Origin: Streptomyces sp. ISL-1
GTDB taxonomy: Bacteria; Actinomycetota; Actinomycetes; Streptomycetales; Streptomycetaceae
Assembly: GCF_018614585.1 (NCBI RefSeq)
Contig: NZ_JAGGOI010000003.1
Location: 1-64,000 of the forward strand
DNA length: 64,000 bases
Reading direction: 5' to 3'
The notes beneath the pieces are model-generated. The model had not been told where the DNA came from. It did no database searches and was given only the letters and a program-made list of their open reading frames with translations. The translations under genes and the position numbers were made by a program. Positions within the stretch are counted from its first letter, which is position 1. Each line of letters starts with the position of its first letter. This document shows, in pieces, positions 36,183-45,441 of the stretch.

Positions 36183-36271
36183 ACCCTCTCTCGCGGCCGG
36201 CTTCCCACCGCCGCTGCGACCGCGGCCGGCTTCCCACCGGCCGTTGCGAGGCAGCGATGGTCCGCCGATTC

Positions 36272-37480
36272 TCATGAGGACTGAGCGACCTCGAACAGCC
36301 CGGCTGCGCCCATTCCGCCGCCGACACACATCGAGATCACTACATATCGGACGCCACGGCGCTTGCCCTCGATCAGGGCGTGCCCCACCAGGCGGGCACC
36401 GGTCATTCCGTACGGATGGCCGACCGAGATTCCGCCGCCATTGACGTTGAACCGCTTCGGGTCGATGTTCAGTTCGTCACGGCAGTACAGCGCCTGGGAA
36501 GCGAACGCCTCGTTGACTTCCCACAGACCGATGTCGTCGATGGTGAGGTCGTGCTGCTTCAGCAGTTTCGGAATGGCGAACACCGGACCGATCCCCATCT
36601 CGTCCGGCCCGCAACCGGCAACGGCCATACCCCGGTATACGCCCAGCGGCTCAAGTCCGCGGCGCTCGGCTTCCTTCGACTCCATCAACACCGACGCCGA
36701 AGCCCCGTCCGACAATTGCGAGGAGTTGCCCGCCGTCACGCTGGAATGCGCGGTCACCTGACCGTCCGGCAGCACCGGCGCCAACCCGGCCAGGCCCTCG
36801 AGTGTGGTCGACGCGCGGTTGCCCTCGTCCCGGGTGAGGGTCACGGCCTCGTCCCGCACCTCCCCGGACTGCTTGTCCAGGATCTTCTTGACGCTGTCGA
36901 GCGCGACGATCTCCTGGTCGAACCGCCCGGCCGCTTGCGCCGCCGCAGTGCGCTGCTGTGACACCAGCGCGAACTCGTCCTGTCGTTCCCGGCTCACGGC
37001 GTAGCGTTCGGCGACGATCTCCGCCGTCTGCAACATCGGCATGTAGATACTCGGCTTGTGCTCGACCAGCCAGGGATCCGTCATGCGGTGGGTGTTCATG
37101 TGCTCGTTCTGCACCAGGGAAATCGACTCGACACCGCCGCCGACAGCGACCTGCATGCCGTCGCCGACGATCTGCTTGGCGGCCGTCGCAATCGCCATCA
37201 GGCCGGACGAGCACTGCCGGTCGATCGTCATCCCCGACACAGAGTCCGGAAGTCCGGCACGGAGAGCGGCCTGGCGGGCGACGTTGCCACCGGATGACCC
37301 CTGCTGCATGGCGCAGCCGAAAATCACATCCTCGACCTCGCCTCCCTCGAGCCCGGCGCGCTGCACCGCGTGCGAGAGGGCATGGGCGGCAAGTTCCTGC
37401 GCCTGGGTGTCATTGAACGCGCCGCGGTACGCCTTCCCGGTCGGCGTCCGTGCCGTCGAAACGATGACTGCTTCCCTCAT
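36272..37480 (-). CDS. Acetyl-CoA C-acyltransferase (thiolase)
   Basis: A 402-residue degradative-type thiolase. The nucleophile Cys90 is in DRQCSSG, His in [19 protein letters not shown], and the second Cys in [10 protein letters not shown]. It cleaves 3-ketoacyl-CoA with CoA in the final step of beta-oxidation. GAGG lies 5 bp upstream of ATG 37480. Its promoter O3 is ~230 bp upstream and shares the operator of the acyl-CoA operon. Confidence 0.96.
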   Translation of the reverse strand: MREAVIVSTARTPTGKAYRGAFNDTQAQELAAHALSHAVQRAGLEGGEVEDVIFGCAMQQGSSGGNVARQAALRAGLPDSVSGMTIDRQCSSGLMAIATAAKQIVGDGMQVAVGGGVESISLVQNEHMNTHRMTDPWLVEHKPSIYMPMLQTAEIVAERYAVSRERQDEFALVSQQRTAAAQAAGRFDQEIVALDSVKKILDKQSGEVRDEAVTLTRDEGNRASTTLEGLAGLAPVLPDGQVTAHSSVTAGNSSQLSDGASASVLMESKEAERRGLEPLGVYRGMAVAGCGPDEMGIGPVFAIPKLLKQHDLTIDDIGLWEVNEAFASQALYCRDELNIDPKRFNVNGGGISVGHPYGMTGARLVGHALIEGKRRGVRYVVISMCVGGGMGAAGLFEVAQSS

Positions 37481-37552
37481 GTCGCCTCACTACTTCCTGT
37501 CGGTCCGGTTCGTCTGGGCACTTCAGGGCTGGAATCCCGAGCTCCGTGAGCC

Positions 37553-37610
37553 GGAGTCGATACCGGTTGGGGCTCGATGCCGGCTGGCCGGGCTCGATGC
37601 CGGTAGGCGG
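37553..37610. repeat. Short tandem repeat in the thiolase leader
   Basis: GGCTCGATGCCGG occurs at 37571 and 37591, an exact 20-bp period, with a degenerate third copy (GAGTCGATACCGG) just before. It lies in the 5' leader of the thiolase transcript between promoter O3 and the start codon. Confidence 0.6.
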
Positions 37611-37713
37611 AGCCGAACGCCGACCGGGGCGCTGTGAGCAGTTAGTGACCGTCCCTCCGTCACCGATGACGTGCGCCACGGCCGCAGGGTGACGGGAGCC
37701 GGCCTCGCGATCT

Positions 37714-37742
37714 TTTATAGTTGAATTCGATGTCAAGTTCAA
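37714..37742 (-). promoter_or_regulatory. Operator/promoter O3 of the thiolase gene
   Basis: On the minus strand TTGAAC and TATAAA are 17 bp apart. The 22-bp inverted repeat at 37721-37742 differs from O1 at only a few bases and occupies the same place relative to -35 and -10. This is strong evidence that the thiolase and the SDR/acyl-CoA dehydrogenase operon are controlled together. Confidence 0.8.
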
Positions 37743-37806
37743 CAGATCAGATCTCAGGGATGGCGGCACGCGGCTGTCGTTGCGGGAAGTGCGCGTGTTC
37801 TCGACC

Positions 37807-37850
37807 TTGACAATCCTCTTCCGCAGCTTAAGGCTGACCGACCAGTCGGT
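37807..37850 (+). promoter_or_regulatory. Promoter and palindrome before the alpha/beta hydrolase gene
   Basis: A perfect TTGACA -35 (37807-37812) is followed at 16 bp by a weak TAAGGC. A near-perfect palindrome ACCGACCAGTCGGT (37837-37850), typical of TetR operators, sits just downstream, within or next to the transcription start. The -10 is poor, so activation or another sigma factor is possible. Confidence 0.5.
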
Positions 37851-37865
37851 ATGAAAGGGCGGATC

Positions 37866-38747
37866 GTGACCGAGCTGAGCATCTCCACCGCTGCGGGCGT
37901 GTTCGACGCGACCGTGGCGGGTCCGCCCGAGGGCCGCCCGGTGCTGATGCTCCACGGCTTCCCGCAGACGCGGCTGGTGTGGCAACGGCAGATCGCGGAT
38001 TCCGCCGCGCACGGCTACCGGGTGGTGGCACCCGACCAGCGCGGGTACTCTCCCGGGGCCCGCCCCGAGCGGCCTGCGGACTACCGCATGAACGTCCTGG
38101 TCGACGATGTGGTCGCGATCACGGAGGAACTGGGCTGGGGGTCGTTCGACCTGGTCGGCCACGACTGGGGAGGCGCGGTGGCGTGGTGGACCGCCGATGC
38201 CCACCCCGACCGCGTGCGTACCCTGACGGTGGTCTCGACCCCGCACCCCGGCGCTCTGGCCACCACCCTGCGTACCGACAAGGACCAGCGCGAACGATCG
38301 CAGTACATGATCGCCTGGCGTGAAACGCCCGCGACCGAAGAGCGCATGCTGGCAGGCGATGCCGAGGCGCTTCGCGCCGCTTACACCGGAAAGGTCCCGC
38401 AGGCCAGTGCTGAGGCCTACGTGCGTCACCTCTCCCAGCCGGGTGCTCTCACCGCGGCGTTGAACTGGTACCGGGCCGGCCGCCCCGACGGCGCGATCGG
38501 CGTCATCGAGGTGCCCACGCTGTATGTCTGGAGCACGCAGGACAGCGCGTTCGGCCCGGCGGCCGCGCGTGAGACCGGGCAGTGGGTCAACGGGCCGTAC
38601 CGGTTCGAGACCCTCCAGGGCGTCAGCCACTGGGTCCCCGAGGAGGCGCCCGAAACGCTGAGCCGCCTGCTGCTCGAACATCTGCGGGCGCACGGCGAGT
38701 CCGGAACCACAGCGAATACCCCCTCTGTCGACTCTCAGAAGAGGTGA
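37866..38747 (+). CDS. Alpha/beta hydrolase (epoxide hydrolase-like)
   Basis: A 293-residue alpha/beta hydrolase: oxyanion motif LHGFPQTR, nucleophile elbow GHDWGG (Asp nucleophile as in epoxide hydrolases and haloalkane dehalogenases), RVVAPDQRGYSPGARPE, and C-terminal VSHWVPEEAPE with the catalytic His. GTG 37866 follows AAAGGGCGG and is preferred to ATG 37851, which has no ribosome site. It is co-transcribed with the next gene 4 bp downstream. It hydrates an epoxide or cleaves an ester; the substrate is unknown. Confidence 0.88.
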   Translation: MTELSISTAAGVFDATVAGPPEGRPVLMLHGFPQTRLVWQRQIADSAAHGYRVVAPDQRGYSPGARPERPADYRMNVLVDDVVAITEELGWGSFDLVGHDWGGAVAWWTADAHPDRVRTLTVVSTPHPGALATTLRTDKDQRERSQYMIAWRETPATEERMLAGDAEALRAAYTGKVPQASAEAYVRHLSQPGALTAALNWYRAGRPDGAIGVIEVPTLYVWSTQDSAFGPAAARETGQWVNGPYRFETLQGVSHWVPEEAPETLSRLLLEHLRAHGESGTTANTPSVDSQKR

Positions 38748-38751
38748 CCCC

Positions 38752-39570
38752 ATGCAGACAGCCCGAACAGCCTGGCGCCGACTCGAGCCCGTACACGGCA
38801 TGATCTACTTCGCCCCCGAGGGAAGGCGACGGTACGCGGACCTCGGACTGAGCGGACGGGCCGGGTACTTCGCCTCCCGGAGCGCCGCCTTCGGCCGGGC
38901 ATCCGCTGAGCTGGTCATCTCGACCTTCTACAACTTCAACCCCGGTCTCGTACGGAAAGCAGTCGACGGGGTCTGGGACGCGGTGACGCCGCAGCAGGTG
39001 CTGGACGCGCGGCACGCCGCCGCATGCGAGGCCCTGCGACGAGCCGGCATCCACGAACTCCCTGCTTTCGACGAGGTCCTGGCGCTGACCTGCAGGGCCG
39101 CCGACGCGGCCTGCGAACACGCGCAGGGCCGCCCGCTGTTCGCCGCGCATGCCGCGCTGCCCTGGCCGGAAGAACCGGTCCTGCAGCTGTGGCACGCTCA
39201 GACGCTGCTCCGGGAGTTCCGTGGAGACGGCCATGTCGCGTGCTTGCTGAGCGAGGGCGTGGGGGGCTTGGAGGCCCTGGTTCTGCACGCTGCCACCGGT
39301 GAGGTTCCCGTCGACTTCCTCAAGGTAAGCCGCGCGTGGCCCGAGGAGGAGTGGGCCAACACCGAGGAGCGCCTGCGCACGCGAGGTCTCCTCGACGGCG
39401 ACTCCCTGAGCCCGGAAGGCGTACGCCTGCGCCAGCACATCGAGGACCGCACCGACCGCCTGGCCCTTCCCGCCTACGCTGCCCTGGGTGACGCCGACTG
39501 CGAACGTCTCGCCGAACTCGCGAGCCCCTTCGGCCGCGCCGTCGTCGAAGCCGGGCTCCTCAACGGCTGA
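38752..39570 (+). CDS. SCO6745-family protein
   Basis: A 272-residue soluble helical protein. The block WRRLEPVHGMIYFAPEGRRR then YADLGLSGRAGYFASRSAAF is the hallmark N-terminus of the actinobacterial SCO6745 family, of unknown function, sometimes annotated as having a helix-turn-helix. The C-terminal WANTEERLRTRGLLDGD resembles a winged-helix segment (GLLDG, LSPEG). It is the second gene of the hydrolase operon, start 4 bp after its stop. Confidence 0.8.
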   Translation: MQTARTAWRRLEPVHGMIYFAPEGRRRYADLGLSGRAGYFASRSAAFGRASAELVISTFYNFNPGLVRKAVDGVWDAVTPQQVLDARHAAACEALRRAGIHELPAFDEVLALTCRAADAACEHAQGRPLFAAHAALPWPEEPVLQLWHAQTLLREFRGDGHVACLLSEGVGGLEALVLHAATGEVPVDFLKVSRAWPEEEWANTEERLRTRGLLDGDSLSPEGVRLRQHIEDRTDRLALPAYAALGDADCERLAELASPFGRAVVEAGLLNG

Positions 39571-39754
39571 CCTCCACCCTTCACGCCCCTCCCCATCGCG
39601 CTTGATCTGCTCGAACCGGGCGGCAATGGCCTCGGAGAGGGCCTTGGCCGCTCCCGCGGTTCGTCTTCTTCAGCTGACCAATCGGAAGCTGTACCGCCCC
39701 ACTCGCCGGGAGATCCGCAACCCAGCGCGGCTCGATACGCGCGAGGGCGCCCCG

Positions 39755-40243
39755 TCAGTGCCACCCTCCACCGAGGGAATCCGTCGCTTCCGGAAGTTCG
39801 AACCAGACTTCCTTGCCCCAGGGTGTGGGATCGGCACCCCATTTGCTCGCCATCAGGTCAACCAAATGCAGGCCGCGGCCGAATTCGTCGGTGGTCCGCG
39901 CCGAACGGAGCTGCGGCAGTTCCCGGCTGCCGTCTCGGATCTGGCAACAGATGACCTCGCGGCGTACCACGGTGAGGCGGACGGGACCGTACGCGTGAAG
40001 CAGCGCATTGCCGACCAGTTCGCTGACCAGGAGTTCGGCCGTGTCCGCAAGATGGTCCAGGCCCCAGTCGGCCAGGGTGCTGCACACCGCTCTGCGGGCC
40101 TGACCACAGGCGTCCGGAGCCCGCGGAAGCCGCCAGGGGCCGGCGACGGTCAGCTCCCGGTCGGGGGCGAAGCCCAGGGACGGGGCAGGGACGGGGCGCG
40201 TTGCGGCGGTCGCGGCGGGCTGTACGAGGTGAGTGTGGTGCAT
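39755..40243 (-). CDS. Anti-sigma-type ATP-binding protein (HATPase_c_2)
   Basis: A 162-residue GHKL ATPase resembling Streptomyces RsbW-like serine kinases. The N box is ELLVSELVGNALLHAYG, the G1 region DGSRELPQ, and the G2 region RGLHLVDLMASKWG. ATG 40243 has GGAGG at 5 bp; a GTG four codons upstream is rejected. It would act as an anti-sigma or anti-anti-sigma kinase in the cytosol. It is divergent from the TetR gene, with the twin operators between. The 39571-39754 gap holds no recognised gene. Confidence 0.88.
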   Translation of the reverse strand: MHHTHLVQPAATAATRPVPAPSLGFAPDRELTVAGPWRLPRAPDACGQARRAVCSTLADWGLDHLADTAELLVSELVGNALLHAYGPVRLTVVRREVICCQIRDGSRELPQLRSARTTDEFGRGLHLVDLMASKWGADPTPWGKEVWFELPEATDSLGGGWH

Positions 40244-40299
40244 GAAAGCCTCCACAAGGCCCTGGCCGGTTCTCCAGTCAGGAGTCGATCACAACCGCA

Positions 40300-40344
40300 T
40301 TTACTCTGGAGTAAAATCGTAATCCGGGTTTACCCGGAAGTAAA
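40300..40344. promoter_or_regulatory. Twin palindromic operators upstream of tetR
   Basis: Two 16-bp inverted repeats, TTTACTCTGGAGTAAA (40300-40315, near-perfect) and TTTACCCGGAAGTAAA (40329-40344), are 29 bp apart. The second ends directly before the start of the TetR gene. They share TTTAC...GTAAA, so both are probably bound by the same regulator, which would control itself and the divergent ATPase gene. Confidence 0.75.
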
Positions 40345-40353
40345 GTGGTGGAC

Positions 40354-41034
40354 ATGGCTGATCACTCGCCCGAGGCCGGCTCCGCGCCACAGCGTCCAGC
40401 GGGCCGTCGCCGCCACCCTGCGGCACGCCCGACCGACGACGACATGCTGGACGCGGCCTCCGCGGTCTTCAGCGAGGCCGGATTCCACGCGGCGACAATG
40501 GACGTCCTCGCCGCACGTGCGAGATCCACCAAACCCACGCTGTACGCACACTTCGGCAGCAAGGAGGACCTGTTCGGCAAATGCGCCGACCTCGCAGCCG
40601 ACACCTTGGCGAGTGCGCTCTTCGAGGCCTACGCAGCAGCCGCCGACCTCCCGCTCGAACAGCAGGTGCGCGCGGGCGTGGCCTCGTTCTTCGATTACGC
40701 GGACGTCCATCCGGGGAGATTCCGGCTGCTCTTCGGCGCGCACGCGACGGGGTCGGCGGCCGAGGCCAGGCAACGGCTGATGTCGGCCGCCACCCGGGAG
40801 ATCACGCGCCGGATTCGGTACTTCACCAAGCGCCACGGCCGTGGCGCCTGGGGGACCAGTGCGGAGCTCTGCGCCTCCTTCGTCGTCGGCTTGGTCGTCG
40901 AGGGCGCGCGGTACACGCTGGTCGCCGACTCGCTGGATCCGGCATCGGCCGCCGAGTTCACGACCCAGTTCGCCGTGGCGGCGCTCAGACACATCGACCC
41001 GCACCTCGCCGACGCGCTCGACGCACGCGAGTGA
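40354..41034 (+). CDS. TetR/AcrR-family regulator
   Basis: A 226-residue regulator. The HTH is LDAASAVFSEAGFHAATMDV then LAARARSTKPTLYAHFGSKE (~30-75), followed by an all-helical ligand domain with HIDPHLADAL at the end. Possible starts are GTG 40345, GTG 40348 and ATG 40354; none has a good ribosome site and the operator abuts them, so a leaderless message is possible. The likely target is its own twin operator. Confidence 0.88.
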   Translation: MADHSPEAGSAPQRPAGRRRHPAARPTDDDMLDAASAVFSEAGFHAATMDVLAARARSTKPTLYAHFGSKEDLFGKCADLAADTLASALFEAYAAAADLPLEQQVRAGVASFFDYADVHPGRFRLLFGAHATGSAAEARQRLMSAATREITRRIRYFTKRHGRGAWGTSAELCASFVVGLVVEGARYTLVADSLDPASAAEFTTQFAVAALRHIDPHLADALDARE

Positions 41035-41635
41035 GCAAAGCGCGCCGGGGAGACGGTCCGGGGGCGGCGCTGCCACCCCGTGTTGTTGCGTCGACCAACT
41101 ACTTGGTATGTACGGCCCGGTGCCGGTCGACTCAGGTCCGCGCCCGCCACCTGGTCGTGGCGAGGTTGAGCCGACTCCAGACGCTGACCGAGACGTTGAG
41201 TACGGAGCTGTCGCCATTGCCCGACTGGGTCCTGTCGCGTTTCTAACCTCGTGCCGTGAGGTCGGTCGTGACACATGCGGACGGTGGCGGCAGCGGGCGG
41301 TCGCCCGTCCGGCCCGATAGCCCGCGACGTCCTTGGTGTTCGGCACTTCTGCCGCCCCTCGACTCGTCGGTCCCGCACCCCTGAGCCACACCGGCCGCTC
41401 GCCGGGACGCGCCGCCAATCGCGGCCGAATCCCTTCGATACCCGGACAAACATCGAGCGGACGCGATCATCGCATCGAGTTAATGTCGGCAACTTCCCTT
41501 GGTCCAGAGGGCGAAGCGGCCATTAGTGTTCCTCTGGATCTGGACGGATTCCCGTTCACATACCACTTTTTCCTCCTTTTGCCCGGTGGCGTCCACATAC
41601 GCGCGTCACCGCCCTGACCAAGGAGAGCTTGACCG
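41035..41635. other. 600-bp upstream region of the 2-MIB operon
   Basis: No credible gene on either strand: open frames are Arg/Pro-rich and lack ribosome sites or motifs. It must contain the eshA promoter, but no convincing -35/-10 pair could be assigned. A GGAG ribosome site lies ahead of eshA. Confidence 0.45.
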
Positions 41636-43048
41636 ATGACTGTTGACTCGAGCCCGGAAGCGCGACAGGAGCTGCCCCGGCAATCCAGCCTGGGCACGGC
41701 GGCTGCCCGCAACCTCGCCACCACGACCAAGTCCGCCCCGCAGATGCAGGAGATCACCTCTCGCTGGCTGCTGCGGATGCTCCCCTGGGTGGAGACCCAG
41801 GGTGGCGCCTACCGGGTGAACCGTCGCCTGACCTACACCGTAGGCGACGGGAGCGTGGAGTTCGTCCAGGAGGGCGCCGACGTCCGGGTGATCCCCCGTG
41901 AGCTCGGTGAACTCGCTCTGCTGCGCGGCTTCGACGACGTGGAGGTGCTGACTGCCATCGCCGATCGGTGCGTCCAACGCGATTTCCGGATCGGCGAGAC
42001 ACTGGTCGAGCGCGGGACGCCCGCGGACAAGCTCCACCTGATCGCCCACGGCCGCATCAGCCAGACCTCCGTCGGCAGTTACGGCGACGAGGTCGCTCTG
42101 GACGTACTCGCCGATGGCGACCGGTTCGGAGAGAACGCCCTGCTGGACGAGGACGCCCGGTGGGAGCACACCGCCTCCGCCGAGACCTCGGGCACGCTGC
42201 TCACCCTGTCACGCGCCGACTTCGCGGCCGTGCTGTCCACAGCGCCGAGCCTCCGAGACCACCTCGAAGAGTTCTCATCGCTTTCCCGCCAGCGGCAGAA
42301 CCATCGCGGCGAGGCGGAGATCGCCATGTCGGCCGGCCACATCGGCGAGCACGAGTTGCCCGGCGCGTTCGTCGACTACGAACTGAAACCGCGCGAGTAC
42401 GAACTCTCGGTTGCCCAGACCATTCTGCGGATCCACACGAGGGTCGCCGACCTCTACAACGGGCCGATGAACCAGACCAAGGAGCAGCTCAGGCTCACCA
42501 TCGAGGCGCTGCGCGAGCGCCAGGAGCACGAGCTGATCAACAACCGGGAGTTCGGCCTGCTCCACAACGCCGACTTCAAGCAGCGCATCCAGACACACTC
42601 CGGCCCGCCGACCCCGGACGACATGGACGAACTCCTCTGTCGACGCCGCGGCTCCAAGTTCTTCCTCGCGCACCCCCGGACGATCGCGGCGATCGGGCGT
42701 GAGTTCAACTCGCGTGGGATCTATCCGGACCACGTCGACCTCGGCGGACAGCAGGTCCCGGCCTGGCGGGGGGTCCCGATCCTCCCCTGCAACAAGATCC
42801 CCGTCACACAGGAAAAGACCAGCTCGATCCTCGTCATGCGTACCGGCGAGGAGAACCAGGGCGTCATCGGTCTGCACCAGACCGGACTGCCGAACGAGTA
42901 CGAACCGGGTCTGTCGGTCCGCTTCATGGGCCTCGACGAGAAGGCAATCACGTCCTACCTCGTCAGTACCTACTACTCCGCCGCCATCCTCGTGCCGGAC
43001 GCGGTCGGCGTGCTGGAAAACGTGCAGATCGCCCGCTGGCCCAAGTAG
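41636..43048 (+). CDS. eshA: EshA, family 2B encapsulin shell protein with cyclic-nucleotide-binding-like domain
   Basis: A 470-residue protein. N-terminal [25 protein letters not shown] and the C-terminal HK97-type segment ([53 protein letters not shown]) match EshA (SCO7699) and family 2B encapsulins. The inserted cNBD is ~95-212; its phosphate cassette reads [18 protein letters not shown], lacking the usual PRxA arginine, so cAMP binding is not assured. It forms protein shells that enclose the 2-MIB synthase next door, as reported for S. griseus. First gene of the three-gene operon. Confidence 0.93.
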   Translation: MTVDSSPEARQELPRQSSLGTAAARNLATTTKSAPQMQEITSRWLLRMLPWVETQGGAYRVNRRLTYTVGDGSVEFVQEGADVRVIPRELGELALLRGFDDVEVLTAIADRCVQRDFRIGETLVERGTPADKLHLIAHGRISQTSVGSYGDEVALDVLADGDRFGENALLDEDARWEHTASAETSGTLLTLSRADFAAVLSTAPSLRDHLEEFSSLSRQRQNHRGEAEIAMSAGHIGEHELPGAFVDYELKPREYELSVAQTILRIHTRVADLYNGPMNQTKEQLRLTIEALRERQEHELINNREFGLLHNADFKQRIQTHSGPPTPDDMDELLCRRRGSKFFLAHPRTIAAIGREFNSRGIYPDHVDLGGQQVPAWRGVPILPCNKIPVTQEKTSSILVMRTGEENQGVIGLHQTGLPNEYEPGLSVRFMGLDEKAITSYLVSTYYSAAILVPDAVGVLENVQIARWPK

Positions 43049-43153
43049 CGGACCCCGCCCGAGAGGCTTGGTGCGACACCCCGGACCCTCCGGGTCAGTC
43101 GCGCATGCCCGCAGGGCTTCGGGACAGCCGCCCACCCCACCAAGGAGCCATGG

Positions 43154-44464
43154 ATGCCCGCGCCTGAGCTGCCACCGCCACAGTCGAGCCTGCCAGAGGC
43201 CGCTTCCCACTTCGGGGCGCACGTACTCGCTGCCGCAGCGGCCCGCGCCTGCGATATCAAGGCCGTCACCGGCAGCCCACCCTGCGCGCCTTCCTTGCCC
43301 GCCCCGCCTGCGATTTCCGCGCCCGCCCCGCCTCCCCTTGACCCCCAGGCAGCCGAGGTGCCGGCATCGAGCGCCGACCTGGAACGGATCCTGCGTGGCC
43401 CGAGCGGCCTGGGCACGGCGGGCCTGCGCCTGATCCTGCGGGAGGAGCCGCCGACGCCTTCGGACCCGTCGGCAGATACGGCGGAAGGCATGCCGGTCCC
43501 GGGCCTTTACTACCACCCGGTCCCCGAGCCCGACCCGATGCGGGTCGAGGAGGTCAGCCGAAGGATCAAGTCCTGGGCATTGGACGAGGTCGCCCTGTAT
43601 CCCGAGGACTGGGAGGAGGAGTTCGACGGCTTCTCCGTGGGCCGCTACATGGTCGGCTGTCATCCGGACGCGCCCACCGTCGACCACCTGATGCTCGCAA
43701 CACGCTTGATGGTGGCCGAGAACGCGGTGGATGACTGCTACTGCGAGGACCACGGGGGCTCACCCATCGGCCTCGGCGAACGCCTTCTGCTGGCGCACAC
43801 CGCCCTCGACCCCCTGCACACCACGGAGGAGTACCAGCCGCAATGGGCGAAGTCGCTCCATGCGGACGCCCCTCGGCGCGCCTACCGATCCGCCATGCAG
43901 TACTTCGTCCGAGCGGCCAGCCCCTCCCAGGCGGACCGGCTCCGGCACGACATGGCCCGGCTGCACATGGGGTACCTCGCCGAAGCAGCCTGGGCCCAGC
44001 TGGACCACGTCCCGGAGGTGTGGGAGTACCTGGCGATGCGCCAGTTCAACAACTTCCGCCCCTGCCCAACCATCACCGACACCGTCGGCGGCTACGAACT
44101 GCCGGCGGACCTGCATGCCCAGGCCGCCATGCAAAAGGTCATCGCTCTCGCGGGGAACGCGACGACCATCGTGAACGACCTGTACTCGTACACCAAGGAA
44201 CTCGACGCTCCCGGCCAGCACCTGAACCTGCCCGTCGTGATCGCCCAACGTGAGGGCCTCTCCGACCGGGACGCCTATGTGAAGTCGGTCGAGGTCCACA
44301 ACGACCTCATGCACGACTTCGAGACAGAAGCCTCGGCTCTGGCCACCGCCTGCCCCGCCCCGAATGTGCAGCGCTTCCTGCGGGGCGTGGCCGCATGGGT
44401 CGACGGCAACCACTACTGGCACCAGTCCAACACCTATCGCTACAGCCTGCCCGACTTCTGGTAA
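43154..44464 (+). CDS. 2-Methylisoborneol synthase (encapsulin cargo)
   Basis: A 436-residue class I terpene cyclase that turns 2-methyl-GPP into 2-methylisoborneol. Residues 1-~115 are Pro/Ala-rich and disordered, typical of the cargo-targeting extension. Catalytic motifs are DDCYCED (193-199) and NDLYSYTKE (341-349, NSE triad), both intact. The C-terminus YRYSLPDFW is conserved in the family. It begins 105 bp after eshA with AAGGAG upstream, and 4 bp before the methyltransferase. It makes the earthy odorant; encapsulation is the established partner role of EshA. Confidence 0.96.
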   Translation: MPAPELPPPQSSLPEAASHFGAHVLAAAAARACDIKAVTGSPPCAPSLPAPPAISAPAPPPLDPQAAEVPASSADLERILRGPSGLGTAGLRLILREEPPTPSDPSADTAEGMPVPGLYYHPVPEPDPMRVEEVSRRIKSWALDEVALYPEDWEEEFDGFSVGRYMVGCHPDAPTVDHLMLATRLMVAENAVDDCYCEDHGGSPIGLGERLLLAHTALDPLHTTEEYQPQWAKSLHADAPRRAYRSAMQYFVRAASPSQADRLRHDMARLHMGYLAEAAWAQLDHVPEVWEYLAMRQFNNFRPCPTITDTVGGYELPADLHAQAAMQKVIALAGNATTIVNDLYSYTKELDAPGQHLNLPVVIAQREGLSDRDAYVKSVEVHNDLMHDFETEASALATACPAPNVQRFLRGVAAWVDGNHYWHQSNTYRYSLPDFW

Positions 44465-44468
44465 GAGA

Positions 44469-45362
44469 ATGGACGCATCTGTGACCAACACCGAACTCAC
44501 CGCCACCTCCACCCGCCTGCGCATCCCCCGCCCGGCGACGCCCTACCAGGGGGACATCGCCCGCTACTGGGACGGGGAGGCCAGGCCCGTGAACCTGCGT
44601 CTCGGCGATGTCGACGGCCTCTACCACCACCACTACGGCATCGGTGAAGTCGACCACGCCGCACTCGGCGACACCGAGGACAGCGCGAGTGAGAAGAAGC
44701 TGATCGCCGAGCTCCACCGACTGGAGTCGGCGCAGGCCGAGTTCCTCCTGGGGCACCTCGGCGACATCGGGCGTGACGACACCCTGGTGGACGCCGGCTG
44801 TGGCCGCGGCGGCTCAATGGTGATGGCGCACCAGCGCTTCGGATGCAAGGTCGAAGGTGTCACGCTGTCGGCCAAGCAAGCCGACTTCGCCAACGGTCGC
44901 GCCCGCGAACTCCGCTTCCAGGACCACGTCCGTGCCCGCGTCTGCAACATGCTCGCCACGCCTTTCGAGACCGCGTCGGCTGCGGCCTCATGGAACAACG
45001 AGTCGAGCATGTACGTCGACCTGCACGACCTCTTCGCCGAACACTCCCGCATCCTCGCGGTCGGCGGTCGCTACGTGACCATCACCGGCTGCTGGAACCC
45101 GCGGTACGGCCAGCCCTCGAAGTGGGTCTCGCAGATCAACGCGCACTTCGAGTGCAACATCCACTCGCGCCGAGAATACCTGCGCGCCATGGCCGACAAT
45201 CGCCTCGTGCCACAGGCCGTCGTCGACCTCACCCCCGACACCCTGCCCTACTGGGAGCTGCGGGCCACGTCTTCGCTGGTCACGGGAATTGAGGACGCGT
45301 TTATCAACTCCTACAAGGACGGGTCCTTCCAGTACCTCCTCATCGCAGCCGACCGCGTCTGA
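44469..45362 (+). CDS. Geranyl diphosphate 2-C-methyltransferase
   Basis: A 297-residue SAM-dependent methyltransferase of the 2-MIB pathway, supplying 2-methyl-GPP to the cyclase. Motif I is DAGCGRGGSM (108-117). The GYHHHYG-like LYHHHYGIGEVD near the N-terminus and WNNESSMYVDL fit the family. ATG 44469 is 4 bp after the synthase stop; GTG 44481 is an alternative. The operon ends with the hairpin at 45380. Confidence 0.95.
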   Translation: MDASVTNTELTATSTRLRIPRPATPYQGDIARYWDGEARPVNLRLGDVDGLYHHHYGIGEVDHAALGDTEDSASEKKLIAELHRLESAQAEFLLGHLGDIGRDDTLVDAGCGRGGSMVMAHQRFGCKVEGVTLSAKQADFANGRARELRFQDHVRARVCNMLATPFETASAAASWNNESSMYVDLHDLFAEHSRILAVGGRYVTITGCWNPRYGQPSKWVSQINAHFECNIHSRREYLRAMADNRLVPQAVVDLTPDTLPYWELRATSSLVTGIEDAFINSYKDGSFQYLLIAADRV

Positions 45363-45379
45363 CCTCCTGCTGACCGGAT

Positions 45380-45405
45380 GGGCCCGCCCCGACGGAAACG
45401 GGCCC
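45380..45405 (+). terminator. Hairpin terminator after the 2-MIB operon
   Basis: GGGCCCG and CGGGCCC form a 7-bp stem around a 12-nt loop, 17 bp after the methyltransferase stop. No T-run follows. Confidence 0.6.
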
Positions 45406-45441
45406 TCTCCATAACCATGCGGCGTCGAAGGTGGGCGCATT

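Noticed and set aside
39571..39754. Possible coding remnant (LSEAIAARFEQIKRD-like minus-strand peptide)
   Set aside because: Too short and without a family match; not enough to call a pseudogene.
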